Positions 54,413 to 63,439 of a DNA stretch of 64,000 bases are shown piece by piece (within the stretch, counting starts at the first letter, position 1; the number at the start of each line of letters is the position of its first letter). Source of the DNA: an uncultured Cohaesibacter sp. Its GTDB lineage: Bacteria > Pseudomonadota > Alphaproteobacteria > Rhizobiales > Cohaesibacteraceae. Made by a program: the position numbers and the translations under genes. The notes beneath the pieces are model-generated. The model saw nothing but the letters and a program-made list of their open reading frames with translations, made no database searches and had not been told where the DNA came from. Location of the stretch: assembly GCF_963677725.1 (NCBI RefSeq), contig NZ_OY782507.1:620001-684000 (forward strand), read 5' to 3'.

Positions 54413-55186
54413 ATGCGTCTCTTGAAGAAAATCGCAATCACCGCAGCAGTTGTCATGTTCGCTGCCGGTGGCGCACAGGCTGCAGACAAAGTCCGTATCG
54501 GCACCGAGGGTGCCTATCCTCCATTCAACACGCTCACCGCTGATGGCAAGCTGGTCGGTTTCGATATCGATATGGCAAACGCCCTGTGTGAGGAAATGAA
54601 AGTCGAATGCGAGTTTGTTATTCAGGATTGGGATGGCATGATCCCTGCTCTGATCGCCAACAAGTTCGACGCGATCATCGCTTCCATGTCGATCACCCCT
54701 GATCGTCTGAAGAAGGTCGACTTCTCCAAAAAGTACTATAACACCCCGCCAGCTCTGGCTGTGGCCAAGGATTCCAAGCTGAAAGATGCTTCAGCAGAAT
54801 CGCTCAAAGGCGCATTGATCGGCGCTCAGTCGTCCACCACGCACTCGGAATATGCCGAGAAAAAGCTCGATGGCATCAAGCTGAAACTGTATCCGACTGC
54901 TGACGAATACAAGCTCGATTTGCAGGCAGGCCGTCTTGACGCTGTTATCGATGACATCATCGTTCTGACCGACTGGCTGAAATCCGATGATGGTGCATGC
55001 TGCAAGATCCTTACCCCTCTGAAATCTGATCCAAAAATCAATGGTGAGGGTGCAGGCATCGCGGTTCGCAAGGGCGATACCGAGTTGGCAGACAAATTCT
55101 CTGCAGCGATTGCGGCAATCCGTGCAAATGGCAAATACAAAGAAATCAACGACAAGTATTTCCCATTTGACGTTTATGGCGACTGA
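54413..55186 (+). CDS. Polar amino acid ABC transporter, periplasmic binding protein (second copy)
   Basis: The 257-residue protein has a signal peptide (MRLLKKIAITAAVVMFAAGG then AQAA) and the same family 3 domain: RIGTEGAYPPFNTLTADGKL, GFDIDMANALCEEMKVECEF, WDGMIPALIANKFDAIIASM and SITPDRLKKVDFSKKYYNTP. It is a paralogue of the protein encoded just upstream and most likely arose by tandem duplication. It heads an operon with two permeases; a GC-rich hairpin separates it from them, which would let the binding protein be made in excess, as in other such operons. Confidence 0.94.
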   Translation: MRLLKKIAITAAVVMFAAGGAQAADKVRIGTEGAYPPFNTLTADGKLVGFDIDMANALCEEMKVECEFVIQDWDGMIPALIANKFDAIIASMSITPDRLKKVDFSKKYYNTPPALAVAKDSKLKDASAESLKGALIGAQSSTTHSEYAEKKLDGIKLKLYPTADEYKLDLQAGRLDAVIDDIIVLTDWLKSDDGACCKILTPLKSDPKINGEGAGIAVRKGDTELADKFSAAIAAIRANGKYKEINDKYFPFDVYGD

Positions 55187-55209
55187 TTGGAGCCATTTCC
55201 GATCATTCC

Positions 55210-55235
55210 GCCCGGCGGCTTGCCGCCGGGCTTTT
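55210..55235 (+). terminator. Intra-operon hairpin between binding protein and permease genes
   Basis: GCCCGGCGGC (55210-55219) pairs with GCCGCCGGGC (55222-55231) and is followed by TTTT then AATTG. It has terminator form but sits only 24 bases before the permease start, so partial read-through or 3'-end protection of the binding-protein mRNA is likely. Confidence 0.82.
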
Positions 55236-55254
55236 AATTGTAGGTAAGCAGTAG

Positions 55255-55965
55255 ATGACGGACTATCTAACGCTTTTGTCCTTCGGTCCAACAGGCTGGG
55301 GAGACGAGATAGCATCGGGGATCTGGATCACGGTTTCTTTGGGTTTGGCGACCCTGCCCTTCGGCCTGATGTTTGGGTTTCTTCTCGCCATGGGCATCAA
55401 TGCCAAAGAACCTACGGTTAGAAATTCAGCCAAGATCTTCACGACAATTTTTCGTGGCCTGCCAGAACTCCTGACCCTATTCATCGTCTATTATGGTGGT
55501 CAAATCCTCATCAATCTGCTGTTCCAGAAAGTCTTTGGCGTTCAGGTCGAAGTGAACAGCTTCATTGCCGGGATGATTGCTTTGTCTTTCGTCTTTGCAT
55601 CCTATTCGAGTGAAGTTTTCCTCTCCGCCTTCAAGGGTATCAATCAGGGCCAGTATGAAGGGGCCAACGCGCTGGGCTTGTCATGGTTCAAAACCATGCG
55701 TCTGGTGATCCTGCCGCAATTGATCAAGCTGGCGCTTCCCGGACTGTCGAACCTGTGGCTGATTTTGCTCAAGGAAACCTCGCTGGTCTCGGTTATTGGT
55801 CTGGCCGACACGATGCGCCAGACCGGGCTTGCAGCGCGCAACACCAAGGAAGCCTTCCTGTTTTTCACGCTGGCTTGTATCATCTATCTGGTGCTGACCT
55901 TCCTGTCCTCCATCGGTCTTGAAAAAATCGAGAAACGCGTGCGTCGCGGAGAGGTGCGGTCATGA
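55255..55965 (+). CDS. Amino acid ABC transporter permease (HisQ/ArtQ type)
   Basis: The 236-residue protein has about five transmembrane helices. It carries the polar amino-acid permease signatures TTIFRGLPELLTLFIVYYGG and the EAA-loop region GINQGQYEGANALGLSWFKT, followed by MRLVILPQLIKLALPGLSNL. It pairs with the next permease, whose start overlaps its stop by four bases. The EAA loop would contact an ATPase that is not encoded nearby. Confidence 0.93.
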   Translation: MTDYLTLLSFGPTGWGDEIASGIWITVSLGLATLPFGLMFGFLLAMGINAKEPTVRNSAKIFTTIFRGLPELLTLFIVYYGGQILINLLFQKVFGVQVEVNSFIAGMIALSFVFASYSSEVFLSAFKGINQGQYEGANALGLSWFKTMRLVILPQLIKLALPGLSNLWLILLKETSLVSVIGLADTMRQTGLAARNTKEAFLFFTLACIIYLVLTFLSSIGLEKIEKRVRRGEVRS

Positions 55966-56816
55966 AGAGCCAAGCCTATATCGCCCCGAGCATGCTTGAA
56001 GGCCGCCCCCGTCCGGCGGATGTGCGCGGTGATTTGATCACCTGGTCGCGCTCCATCGGTTTGTTCTTCCTTATTGCCTGGATCCTGTTTTTCGTTGGCA
56101 TAATCTGGTTCCTCTATACGTCCTATGACCCGGATTATGTGTCCCGCTATGCGCCGAAATATATCAAAGGCTTCCGGACGACGCTGGAACTGGTCATCAG
56201 CTCGCTCATTCTGGGGGGCATTCTGTCCCTGCCGCTGGCCTATGGCCGGATGACCAAAAACAAGCTGCTGAACAAGATTTCCTTTGGCTACATCTATTTC
56301 TTCCGCGGCACGCCTTTGCTGGCGCAGTTGTTCCTGCTCTATTATGGCTTTGGCCAGTTCCGTCATTTCTGGCAAGACATCAATATGTGGTGGCTGTTCC
56401 GAGACAGCTGGTCGATTGCTCTTTTGTCTTTCACGCTGAACACTGCGGCCTATCAGGCAGAGATTTTGCGTGGAGCGGTGATGAATGTGCCGCGCGGCCA
56501 GATCGAAGGGGCGATGAGCCTTGGATTGCCCAGACTCGTCACCTTCTTCAAGGTCACCCTGCCGCAGGCACTGATTGTTGCCTTGCGCCCTTACGGCAAC
56601 GAGATCATCCTGATGGTCAAGGGCTCGGCTGTGGTGTCGATTATTTCAGTCTATGACCTGATGGGCGAAACCCGTCGCGCCTTCTCCCAGACCTATGATT
56701 TTCAGGCCTATATCTATGCCGCGATCTTCTATCTTCTCTTTGTCGAAGTCATGCGGCGGCTGTGGGATATTCTGGAGCATCGCCTGACCCGGCATTTACG
56801 ACGTGACGGCGACTAG
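55962..56816 (+). CDS. Amino acid ABC transporter permease (HisM/ArtM type)
   Basis: The 284-residue protein has a hydrophilic N-terminal lead of about 30 residues, then five or six helices. The signatures are GYIYFFRGTPLLAQLFLLYY and the EAA loop NVPRGQIEGAMSLGLPRLVT, followed by FFKVTLPQALIVALRPYGNE. It forms a heterodimer with the preceding permease. It is the last gene of the operon: the next gene is glyS, and no ABC ATPase is found on either side within the window. Confidence 0.93.
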   Translation: MKSQAYIAPSMLEGRPRPADVRGDLITWSRSIGLFFLIAWILFFVGIIWFLYTSYDPDYVSRYAPKYIKGFRTTLELVISSLILGGILSLPLAYGRMTKNKLLNKISFGYIYFFRGTPLLAQLFLLYYGFGQFRHFWQDINMWWLFRDSWSIALLSFTLNTAAYQAEILRGAVMNVPRGQIEGAMSLGLPRLVTFFKVTLPQALIVALRPYGNEIILMVKGSAVVSIISVYDLMGETRRAFSQTYDFQAYIYAAIFYLLFVEVMRRLWDILEHRLTRHLRRDGD

Positions 56817-56960
56817 GCTCCGTTCACAGCGGGTGCAACATTTTGGGGGCGTCATGCCCCCTCTTTTGTCAGAATGCCATTTTATCAGTGACTTTTGACC
56901 GGCATCTTGCTAGAGCAAACACCCGAAACACTTCCTTTTCTTTTCGAATTCGAGACGACC

Positions 56961-59033
56961 ATGCCAGACCTTCTGCTTGAGCTTTTTTCCGAAGAAATCC
57001 CGGCCCGGATGCAACGCCGCGCTGCCGAAGATTTGAAAAAACTGATCACCGGGGGTCTGGTGGATGCCGGTTTGACCTATGAGGGTGCGCGCGCCTATGC
57101 CACCCCGCGCCGTTTGGCTCTCAATATTGTCGGCCTGAGTGCGGCTTCCCCGGATATTTCCGAGGAGCGCAAGGGCCCACGCGTCGGGGCGCCTGAAAAG
57201 GCGCTCGAAGGCTTCCTGCGCGGTGCAGGGCTCTCATCCATTGATGAGGCGAGCATTCAGTCCGATCCGAAAAAAGGCGATTTCTATGTCGCCGTGATCA
57301 ACAAGCCGGGCCGCAAGGCCGAGGCCATCATCACCGATCTGGTGCCAGACGTGGTGCGCAAATTCCCATGGCCAAAGAGCCAGAAATGGGGTCAGGCGGG
57401 CGAAGGCGCCCTGCGCTGGGTTCGCCCGTTGCATTCGATCCTCTGCAGTCTCGCGGTTGATGGCGATGTGTCCGAGGTGATCCATTTCTCGATTGAAGGC
57501 ATCGAAAGCGGCAACAGCACCCAGGGCCACCGCTTCCATGGGCGTGAGAGCTTTACGGTCAAGCGGTTTGACGATTATGAAGCGGGCCTTAAAGAGCGTA
57601 AGGTCATTCTTGATCTCGACGAGCGCAAGGAGATCATCTTCAACGACGCAAAGACGCTTGCCTTCGCGCAAGGACTGGAACTTGTTGAAGATGCGGGCCT
57701 GCTTGAAGAGGTGGCTGGCCTTGTGGAATGGCCAACAGTGCTGATGGGTTCCTTTGACGAGGTATTTCTTGATATGCCCGATGAGGTGATCCAGACCTCG
57801 ATCCGTGAGCATCAGAAGTGTTTCGTTCTGAAAGACGCCAAGACTGGCAAATTGTCGAACAAATTTATTCTGGTCTCCAACCTGATCGCGAGTGATGGTG
57901 GCGACACGATTGTCGCAGGGAACCAGAAAGTGGTCCGGGCGCGTCTGTCGGATGCCAAATTCTTCTGGGAAACCGATCTGAGAAATGGTCTTGAAGCCCG
58001 TCTTGGTCGCCTCGACAATATGGTCTTTCATGAAAAACTCGGCACCCAGAGCGAGCGGGTTTCCCGTCTTGTGGCCCTGTCGAAAGCTTTGGCACCTTTG
58101 GTTGGAGCGGATCCTGAGCTGGCGGCCCGTGCCGCGCATTTGGCCAAGGCCGATCTGGTCACCGACATGGTGTTTGAATTCCCGGAATTGCAGGGACTGA
58201 TGGGCCGCTATTATGCCATTGCCCAGAACGAAGACCCATCCGTTGCTGAAGCCATCGAGCAGCATTACAAGCCGCAGGGGCCATCTGACGGCGTGCCGAC
58301 CAATCCGGTCTCCATCGCCGTTGCTCTGGCGGACAAGCTGGATCTGCTGACCGGTTTCTGGGCGATTGACGAGAAGCCAACCGGTTCGAAAGATCCGTTT
58401 GCCCTGCGTCGTGCGGCGCTTGGCGTGATCCGCATTCTTGAGACCAACCAGATCCGTCTGTCGCTTGAGGATATCTTCACCACAGCGCGTGAAGGCTTTG
58501 CGCAGTCGGAAGACTTGCTGTCCTTCTTTGCAGATCGCCTGAGCGTGCATCTAAAAGACAAAGGTGCCCGGCATGACCTCTTGGATGCGGTCTTTGCTCT
58601 TGGTGGTCAGGACGATATTCTGATGATTGCCAAACGCGTTGAAGCGCTTGGTTCGTTCCTTGCGAGCGATGACGGGGCCAACTTGCTGGCTGGATATCGC
58701 CGTGCTGCCAACATCCTGCGTGCTGAAGAGAAGAAATCCGGCGCGCGCTTTGACGGCCCCATCGAAGGGGCGCATTTGCACGAGGCGGAAGAGATTGCCT
58801 TGGCCAGTGCCATCGAAAAGGCCCGCGTGGCGGCAGAGGACGCCGTTGCTGCGGAGAATTTCGAAGCGGCCATGACGGCGCTTGCTACCTTGCGTGAACC
58901 AGTGGATGCCTTCTTTGAAAAGGTGCTGGTGAATGACGAGCGCGCGGAAGTGCGAACCAATCGCCTGCGGATGCTCACGCACATTCGCAACACCACGCTG
59001 ACGGTTGCCGATTTCTCGAAAATCGCCGGTTGA
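56961..59033 (+). CDS. glyS: Glycine--tRNA ligase beta subunit
   Basis: GlyS is the tRNA-binding subunit of the two-subunit bacterial glycyl-tRNA synthetase. The 690-residue protein begins [20 protein letters not shown] and has [53 protein letters not shown] and an HD-like domain region ([20 protein letters not shown]). A C-terminal anticodon-binding domain ends [20 protein letters not shown]. The ATG at 56961 is preferred over a frame start 22 codons upstream. The alpha subunit gene glyQ, usually just upstream in Rhizobiales, is not here; ABC permease genes occupy that place. Confidence 0.95.
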   Translation: MPDLLLELFSEEIPARMQRRAAEDLKKLITGGLVDAGLTYEGARAYATPRRLALNIVGLSAASPDISEERKGPRVGAPEKALEGFLRGAGLSSIDEASIQSDPKKGDFYVAVINKPGRKAEAIITDLVPDVVRKFPWPKSQKWGQAGEGALRWVRPLHSILCSLAVDGDVSEVIHFSIEGIESGNSTQGHRFHGRESFTVKRFDDYEAGLKERKVILDLDERKEIIFNDAKTLAFAQGLELVEDAGLLEEVAGLVEWPTVLMGSFDEVFLDMPDEVIQTSIREHQKCFVLKDAKTGKLSNKFILVSNLIASDGGDTIVAGNQKVVRARLSDAKFFWETDLRNGLEARLGRLDNMVFHEKLGTQSERVSRLVALSKALAPLVGADPELAARAAHLAKADLVTDMVFEFPELQGLMGRYYAIAQNEDPSVAEAIEQHYKPQGPSDGVPTNPVSIAVALADKLDLLTGFWAIDEKPTGSKDPFALRRAALGVIRILETNQIRLSLEDIFTTAREGFAQSEDLLSFFADRLSVHLKDKGARHDLLDAVFALGGQDDILMIAKRVEALGSFLASDDGANLLAGYRRAANILRAEEKKSGARFDGPIEGAHLHEAEEIALASAIEKARVAAEDAVAAENFEAAMTALATLREPVDAFFEKVLVNDERAEVRTNRLRMLTHIRNTTLTVADFSKIAG

Positions 59034-59130
59034 TCATACTGTTGAGAGGGTGGCTTGATGCCACCCTTTTCGTTTTGGCTGCCCTCCCCGCCACACAAGG
59101 GTCTGGCCGATAATTGTGGAGACTATATTT

Positions 59131-60003
59131 ATGGCAAAAGTTGCTTTTCTCGGTCTGGGCGTCATGGGCTATCCAATGGCTGCGCATCTGAAAAACAAAG
59201 GCGGCCACGAGGTCACCGTTTACAACCGCACCACGGCAAAGGCCGAGCAATGGGTTGCCGAGCATGGTGGCGCTTTTGCAGCGACTCCGGCAGAAGCGGC
59301 CAAAGGCGCGGACTTTGTTTTCTGCTGCGTTGGCAACGATAATGATTTGCGTGAGGTAACCATCGGCGATGATGGGGCTTTTGCAAGCATGGCGGAGGGT
59401 TCGACCTTCATCGACAACACCACGGCAAGTGCGCAAGTGGCGCGGGAATTGTATGAAGTGGCCCATGCGCAAGGCGTCGGCTTCATTGATGCCCCGGTTT
59501 CCGGCGGTCAGGCTGGCGCGGAAAACGGCGTGCTTACCGTCATGTGTGGCGGCGACGAGGCGGTGTTTGCCAAGGCCAAGCCTGTGATCGAATGCTATGC
59601 CCGCATGGTCGGCCTGATGGGGCCGGTAGGAGCGGGTCAGCTAACCAAAATGGTCAATCAGATCTGTATTGCCGGATTGGTTCAGGGACTGTCGGAAGGC
59701 GTGCATTTCGCCAAACAGGCCGGTCTTGATGTCGATGCGGTGGTCGATGTGATTTCCAAAGGGGCGGCTGGCTCCTGGCAAATGGAAAACCGCGCCTCCA
59801 ACATGGCCGCGGGCAAATTTGACTATGGCTTTGCGGTAGACTGGATGCGCAAGGACTTGTCCATCGTGCTGGATGAAGCCCGCGCCAACGGCGCTCACTT
59901 GCCGGTAACCTCGATCGTCGATCAATTCTACAGTCAAGTGCAGGCGCAGGGCGGCAATCGCTGGGATACGTCGTCTCTGATCACCCTGCTTGACAAGAAA
60001 TAA
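59131..60003 (+). CDS. NAD(P)-dependent beta-hydroxyacid dehydrogenase (3-hydroxyisobutyrate dehydrogenase family)
   Basis: The 290-residue protein has the Rossmann motif VAFLGLGVMGYPMAAHLKNK, the substrate-binding signature FIDAPVSGGQAGAENGVLTV and the catalytic lysine in GAGQLTKMVNQICIAG, followed by the all-helical dimer domain. Relatives act on 3-hydroxyisobutyrate, tartronate semialdehyde, glyoxylate or succinic semialdehyde; the substrate is not fixed by sequence. The ATG at 59131 is chosen over a GTG five codons upstream. The last 17 codons lie in a 103-base segment that is repeated just downstream. Confidence 0.93.
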   Translation: MAKVAFLGLGVMGYPMAAHLKNKGGHEVTVYNRTTAKAEQWVAEHGGAFAATPAEAAKGADFVFCCVGNDNDLREVTIGDDGAFASMAEGSTFIDNTTASAQVARELYEVAHAQGVGFIDAPVSGGQAGAENGVLTVMCGGDEAVFAKAKPVIECYARMVGLMGPVGAGQLTKMVNQICIAGLVQGLSEGVHFAKQAGLDVDAVVDVISKGAAGSWQMENRASNMAAGKFDYGFAVDWMRKDLSIVLDEARANGAHLPVTSIVDQFYSQVQAQGGNRWDTSSLITLLDKK

Positions 60004-60182
60004 GGCGGATGAGAATGCGTAGCCGCCCATTCATACTTGGACGATACGCTTTACTCGCTTCGCTCGTGCGTATCTTGTTGCGGCAATCGCTGGGATACGT
60101 CGTCTCTGATCACATTGCTTGAAAAGAAATAACGCGGATGAGAATGCGTAGTCGCCCATTCATACTTGGACGATACGCTTTA
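59951..60182. repeat. 103-base tandem duplication covering the 3' end of the dehydrogenase gene
   Basis: The segment 59951-60053 recurs at 60080-60182 with five mismatches and no gaps, a period of 129 bases. Copy one includes the last 17 codons and stop of the dehydrogenase plus 50 bases beyond. Copy two repeats them as a non-translated relic, including the stop codon. The 26-base spacer and its flanks form an inverted repeat, GATACGC (60043-60049) and GCGTATC (60068-60074). Confidence 0.95.
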
Positions 60183-60212
60183 GCATTTCACGCCAAGGCC
60201 TTGATATATAAG

Positions 60213-60249
60213 AAAACCCGCGCTCGGATAGCGCGGGTTTTTCTTTTTT
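60213..60249 (+). terminator. Intrinsic terminator after dehydrogenase gene
   Basis: AAAACCCGCGCT (60213-60224) pairs with AGCGCGGGTTTT (60230-60241), followed by TCTTTTTT. It lies after the duplicated segment and before the convergent Lrp gene. Confidence 0.9.
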
Positions 60250-60293
60250 GCTGAGGTTCCAGTCTTGTGTCGCAAGAAGGTCAGAGGAAGCGA

Positions 60294-60773
60294 TCAGCGT
60301 GATTCTTTTTCCGGCAGATAATTCAGCGGCAAGGCCGTCGTATATTTTATCTGTTCCATAGCAAATGTAGTGGAAATATCGCCCACTTCAATACGAGAGA
60401 TTAATTTTTTGTAAAAGGTGTCATAGGAATCGATGTCCGGCACCACCACGCGCAGCAGATAATCCACCTGTCCTGCCATACGATAGAACTCCACCACTTC
60501 TGGGAAATCGCGGATGACGTCGGCAAATCGTTTGAGCCAATCGGCAGAATGTTCGTTCGTGGTGACCGCCACAAAAGCCGTCACCTTGGCATTGACCTTT
60601 TCGGGATCAAGCAGCACCACGCGGCCCGTGATGACGCCCTCTTCTTCCATTTTCTGGATGCGGCGCCAACATGGGGTTGTTGACAGGCCGACACGGCGGC
60701 CTATCTCGGCCACAGGCATTGTGGCATCTTCCTGCAATATCTGAAGGATGCGGCGGTCCAACCGGTCCAGCAT
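60294..60773 (-). CDS. Lrp/AsnC family transcriptional regulator
   Basis: The 159-residue protein has the Lrp helix-turn-helix (MLDRLDRRILQILQEDATMP, VAEIGRRVGLSTTPCWRRIQ, KMEEEGVITGRVVLLDPEKV). The RAM/ACT-like effector domain follows (FPEVVEFYRMAGQVDYLLRV, DIDSYDTFYKKLISRIEVGD). Such proteins respond to amino acids. The ATG at 60771-60773 is preferred over a TTG five codons upstream. Its target is unknown; the transport genes upstream in the window are possible but not adjacent. Confidence 0.94.
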   Translation of the reverse strand: MLDRLDRRILQILQEDATMPVAEIGRRVGLSTTPCWRRIQKMEEEGVITGRVVLLDPEKVNAKVTAFVAVTTNEHSADWLKRFADVIRDFPEVVEFYRMAGQVDYLLRVVVPDIDSYDTFYKKLISRIEVGDISTTFAMEQIKYTTALPLNYLPEKESR

Positions 60774-60953
60774 GGAGTTTGTCCCCAATCAGCGCTCTTG
60801 ATCCGTGCGAAGTTCTACAAAGATCAGATGCAAAAAAATTCTTTTCATTGTGCTAAATATGAAATCTAGAGCAAGTCTATTCTATTTTCAAGCTCCACCT
60901 ATGGATGATATGCCTCACCTTTTTGTGAATACCATTAAATGTAGTAAATCATT

Positions 60954-61589
60954 TCATACGTTATCGGACAAAATCATCGATACTTCGGATCGTAACAGCG
61001 GCAAAATATCGGCCTCGAACCACTGATTTCGTTTCAGCCAGCCAGTATTTCGCCAGGAAGGATGCGGCAAGGGCAAATAGTTCGGGCGTCCACCTTCCTG
61101 CCAATAGGACGGGGCATTGCGGACGGTTTCGGTGAGGCTCCCGCGTCGCTGATCGCGCAGATGATAATGATGGGCATACTGCCCGATCACCAGAATCAAA
61201 CGGATTTGCGGCATGGCCGCAAAGACCTGATCATGCCAGTGATTGCGACATTCCTTGCGCGGCGGCAGATCGCCGCCTCTGCCATCATAACCGGGAAAGC
61301 AAAAACCCATCGGAACGATGGATATTCGGCTCTGATCGTAAAAGGTGTCCCGATCCACCCCCATCCAGTCTCGCAGGCGGTCTCCTGACGGATCATTGAA
61401 GGGAATGCCTGTCTGGTGAACACGGTTGCCGGGGGCCTGCCCTGCGATGCATATGCGCGCAGTCGAAGACAGTCGAACAACAGGGCGAGGCTCATGGGGC
61501 AAGGGCTTGCCATTGGGGTCATCGCGACAGAGGCGGCAAGCAGCTATCTTTTCGGCCAATATGTTAATGGCTTTCTCTTTGGATCTCAT
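60954..61589 (-). CDS. Uracil-DNA glycosylase family protein
   Basis: The 211-residue protein has a uracil-DNA glycosylase superfamily fold: ARICIAGQAPGNRVHQTGIP (motif I with GQAPG), FNDPSGDRLRDWMG, RLILVIGQYAHHYHL and the motif II region LPLPHPSWRNTGWLKRNQWF. N-terminal cysteines (AACRLCRDD) could be part of a cluster site, but only two are there and family 4 enzymes need four. It is probably a DNA-repair or related nucleotide-binding protein; the exact subfamily is uncertain. It ends near 60954 and stands alone between two regions of intergenic DNA. Confidence 0.85.
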   Translation of the reverse strand: MRSKEKAINILAEKIAACRLCRDDPNGKPLPHEPRPVVRLSSTARICIAGQAPGNRVHQTGIPFNDPSGDRLRDWMGVDRDTFYDQSRISIVPMGFCFPGYDGRGGDLPPRKECRNHWHDQVFAAMPQIRLILVIGQYAHHYHLRDQRRGSLTETVRNAPSYWQEGGRPNYLPLPHPSWRNTGWLKRNQWFEADILPLLRSEVSMILSDNV

Positions 61590-61805
61590 TTCATAACCGC
61601 CCTTGCACCAAGCTCAAGTTTTTACTGAAGGCCTCGATAGCACATCCGCCCCAAAGTGGCCGAAATCCGCCATCTACTGCGCCATATGCGCTTTTAATTT
61701 TTAAGGATTTTACCATTCATTAACCACCTTCATCAGCGGCTTTTTAAGACAAATTTGTAAGAATGCCGAGAGAATTGCAGCTTGTTGATTTAGAGGACGT
61801 CAACC

Positions 61806-63338
61806 ATGGCCGGTGTAACAGCCAGCAAACGGTCAAAAAAGGATGCCGAAGGCAACAGTGCACGGGCGGCTCGTCGGCGTGCGGTTTTGCGTACCGTGCA
61901 TGATGTCCGCGAGCAGCTGAACAGCGAAGGCGGCTATCGTCTTTCTTTCCGTCACGAATTGTTGATGATGTATGCGCAGAACCACACGTCTGCGCATATG
62001 GCTGTGCCAATGCTGTTGTTGACGGCCGGCGCAATCTCGACACTCTGGGCAGATCCTGTTCATTCCTTGCTCTGGGTTCTGGCGGCGTTGCTGGTGCACA
62101 GGATCATGTATCTGCTGGCGCGCCGGTTTGAACAACAACCGGCCGACGAAGTGGATCTGGCAAGTTGGAATAAGCGGTTTCTGGTCTGGGAAGCCGTGTC
62201 CGGGATCGTTTGGGCCAGTATTTTGGTCTTGCCCACAACCAAAGACCCTGCCTATCTGGCAGAATATCACTTCGCCATCATGCTGGTCGTGGTCGCCATG
62301 ACGACCATGTTGTCCTTCTCCATTCCCGCTGCGGTGTGGGTGGGTGCCTTGCCAATTTCGACCATCATCGTCTTCGAGGCATCGATCAATGTGGAGATGA
62401 TTGACACGACCCTTTCGTTGATGTCGATCGGGGCCATGCTCTTCTTTCTCAGCCTGTCCAAGCGGCTTTATTCTTCGACGCTGGCGATGCTGAACTTCCG
62501 AATGGAGAAAGATTTCCTGATCTCCGAATTGGAGCAGGCCAAGGCAGTGAGTGATGAATCAAGGCGTCAGGCAGAGGAAGCCAACACTGCCAAGAGCCGT
62601 TTCCTTGCGACCATGAGCCACGAATTGCGCACGCCGCTGAACGCGATCCTCGGCTTTTCAGAAATCATGCAAAATGAGGTTCTGGGGCCATTGCCCAATG
62701 AGAAATACAAGGAATATGTCGGCGACATTCATTCCTCAGGATCCCATTTGCTCAATCTGATCAACGAAATCCTCGATTTGTCACGCATTGAAGCGGGGCG
62801 CTACAAACTCAATGAAGAAGCCGTGACGCTGGCTTATGTCGCTGAAGATTGCGAGAATCTGCTCCGTCTGCGGGCCCGCGCGAAAGACATTACTATCAAG
62901 CTCGACATTCAGAATAGCCTGCCGAAGGTTTGGGCTGACGAACGGGCGATCCGCCAGATCACGCTTAATCTTCTGACGAATGCGGTGAAATTCACACCGA
63001 AAGGTGGGACCATCATCCTCTCCGTTCACAAAACCGAAGAAGGTGGCCAGTATATTGCTGTCGAAGACAATGGTCCGGGCATTCCCGAGGCGGAAATTTC
63101 AACTGTTCTGAGCGCTTTTGGCCAAGGGTCTGCCGCAATCCAGAGCGCAGAAGAAGGATCAGGCCTTGGCCTTTCCATCGTTCAGGCGTTGGTTGAAATG
63201 CATGATGGCAGCTTTGACCTGCAATCCGTTTTGCGCAAAGGCACCAAAGTGACGGCAACTTTCCCACCGACCCGCGTCATGGATGTCACGCCGTCAAAAA
63301 CCAAGCGCCCTCGTATTCAACTAAAGCGCACAGGCTAG
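61806..63338 (+). CDS. Membrane sensor histidine kinase
   Basis: The 510-residue protein has about six transmembrane helices (residues 65-220), a short coiled linker (MEKDFLISELEQAKAVSDES) and a HisKA domain with H272 in FLATMSHELRTPLNAILGFS. The HATPase domain shows NLLTNAVKFTPKGG (N box), VEDNGPGIPEAE (G1) and GSGLGLSIVQALVEMHDG (G2). The chain ends in a basic tail. The dimerisation-helix sequence resembles the PleC/DivJ/PdhS group of alphaproteobacteria, but the sensor region differs. No response regulator gene is adjacent, so its partner is elsewhere. The ATG at 61806 has GAGGACG upstream. Confidence 0.92.
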   Translation: MAGVTASKRSKKDAEGNSARAARRRAVLRTVHDVREQLNSEGGYRLSFRHELLMMYAQNHTSAHMAVPMLLLTAGAISTLWADPVHSLLWVLAALLVHRIMYLLARRFEQQPADEVDLASWNKRFLVWEAVSGIVWASILVLPTTKDPAYLAEYHFAIMLVVVAMTTMLSFSIPAAVWVGALPISTIIVFEASINVEMIDTTLSLMSIGAMLFFLSLSKRLYSSTLAMLNFRMEKDFLISELEQAKAVSDESRRQAEEANTAKSRFLATMSHELRTPLNAILGFSEIMQNEVLGPLPNEKYKEYVGDIHSSGSHLLNLINEILDLSRIEAGRYKLNEEAVTLAYVAEDCENLLRLRARAKDITIKLDIQNSLPKVWADERAIRQITLNLLTNAVKFTPKGGTIILSVHKTEEGGQYIAVEDNGPGIPEAEISTVLSAFGQGSAAIQSAEEGSGLGLSIVQALVEMHDGSFDLQSVLRKGTKVTATFPPTRVMDVTPSKTKRPRIQLKRTG

Positions 63339-63376
63339 GATTGGCAGCGTCCAAGCTCCAAACAGGTTTGCATATG

Positions 63377-63404
63377 AAAAAGCCGGGTCATTGCCCGGCT
63401 TTTT
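63377..63404. terminator. Bidirectional terminator between histidine kinase and cobT
   Basis: AAAAAGCCGGG (63377-63387) pairs with CCCGGCTTTTT (63394-63404) around a six-base loop; it serves convergent genes. Confidence 0.92.
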
Positions 63405-63439
63405 CATTGTGATGAATGGGCGCGAAGCGCTGCACCAAA

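Noticed and set aside
57234-58550. A 438-codon minus-strand open frame opposite glyS
   Set aside because: Shadow of glyS; composition and lack of motifs show it is not a gene.
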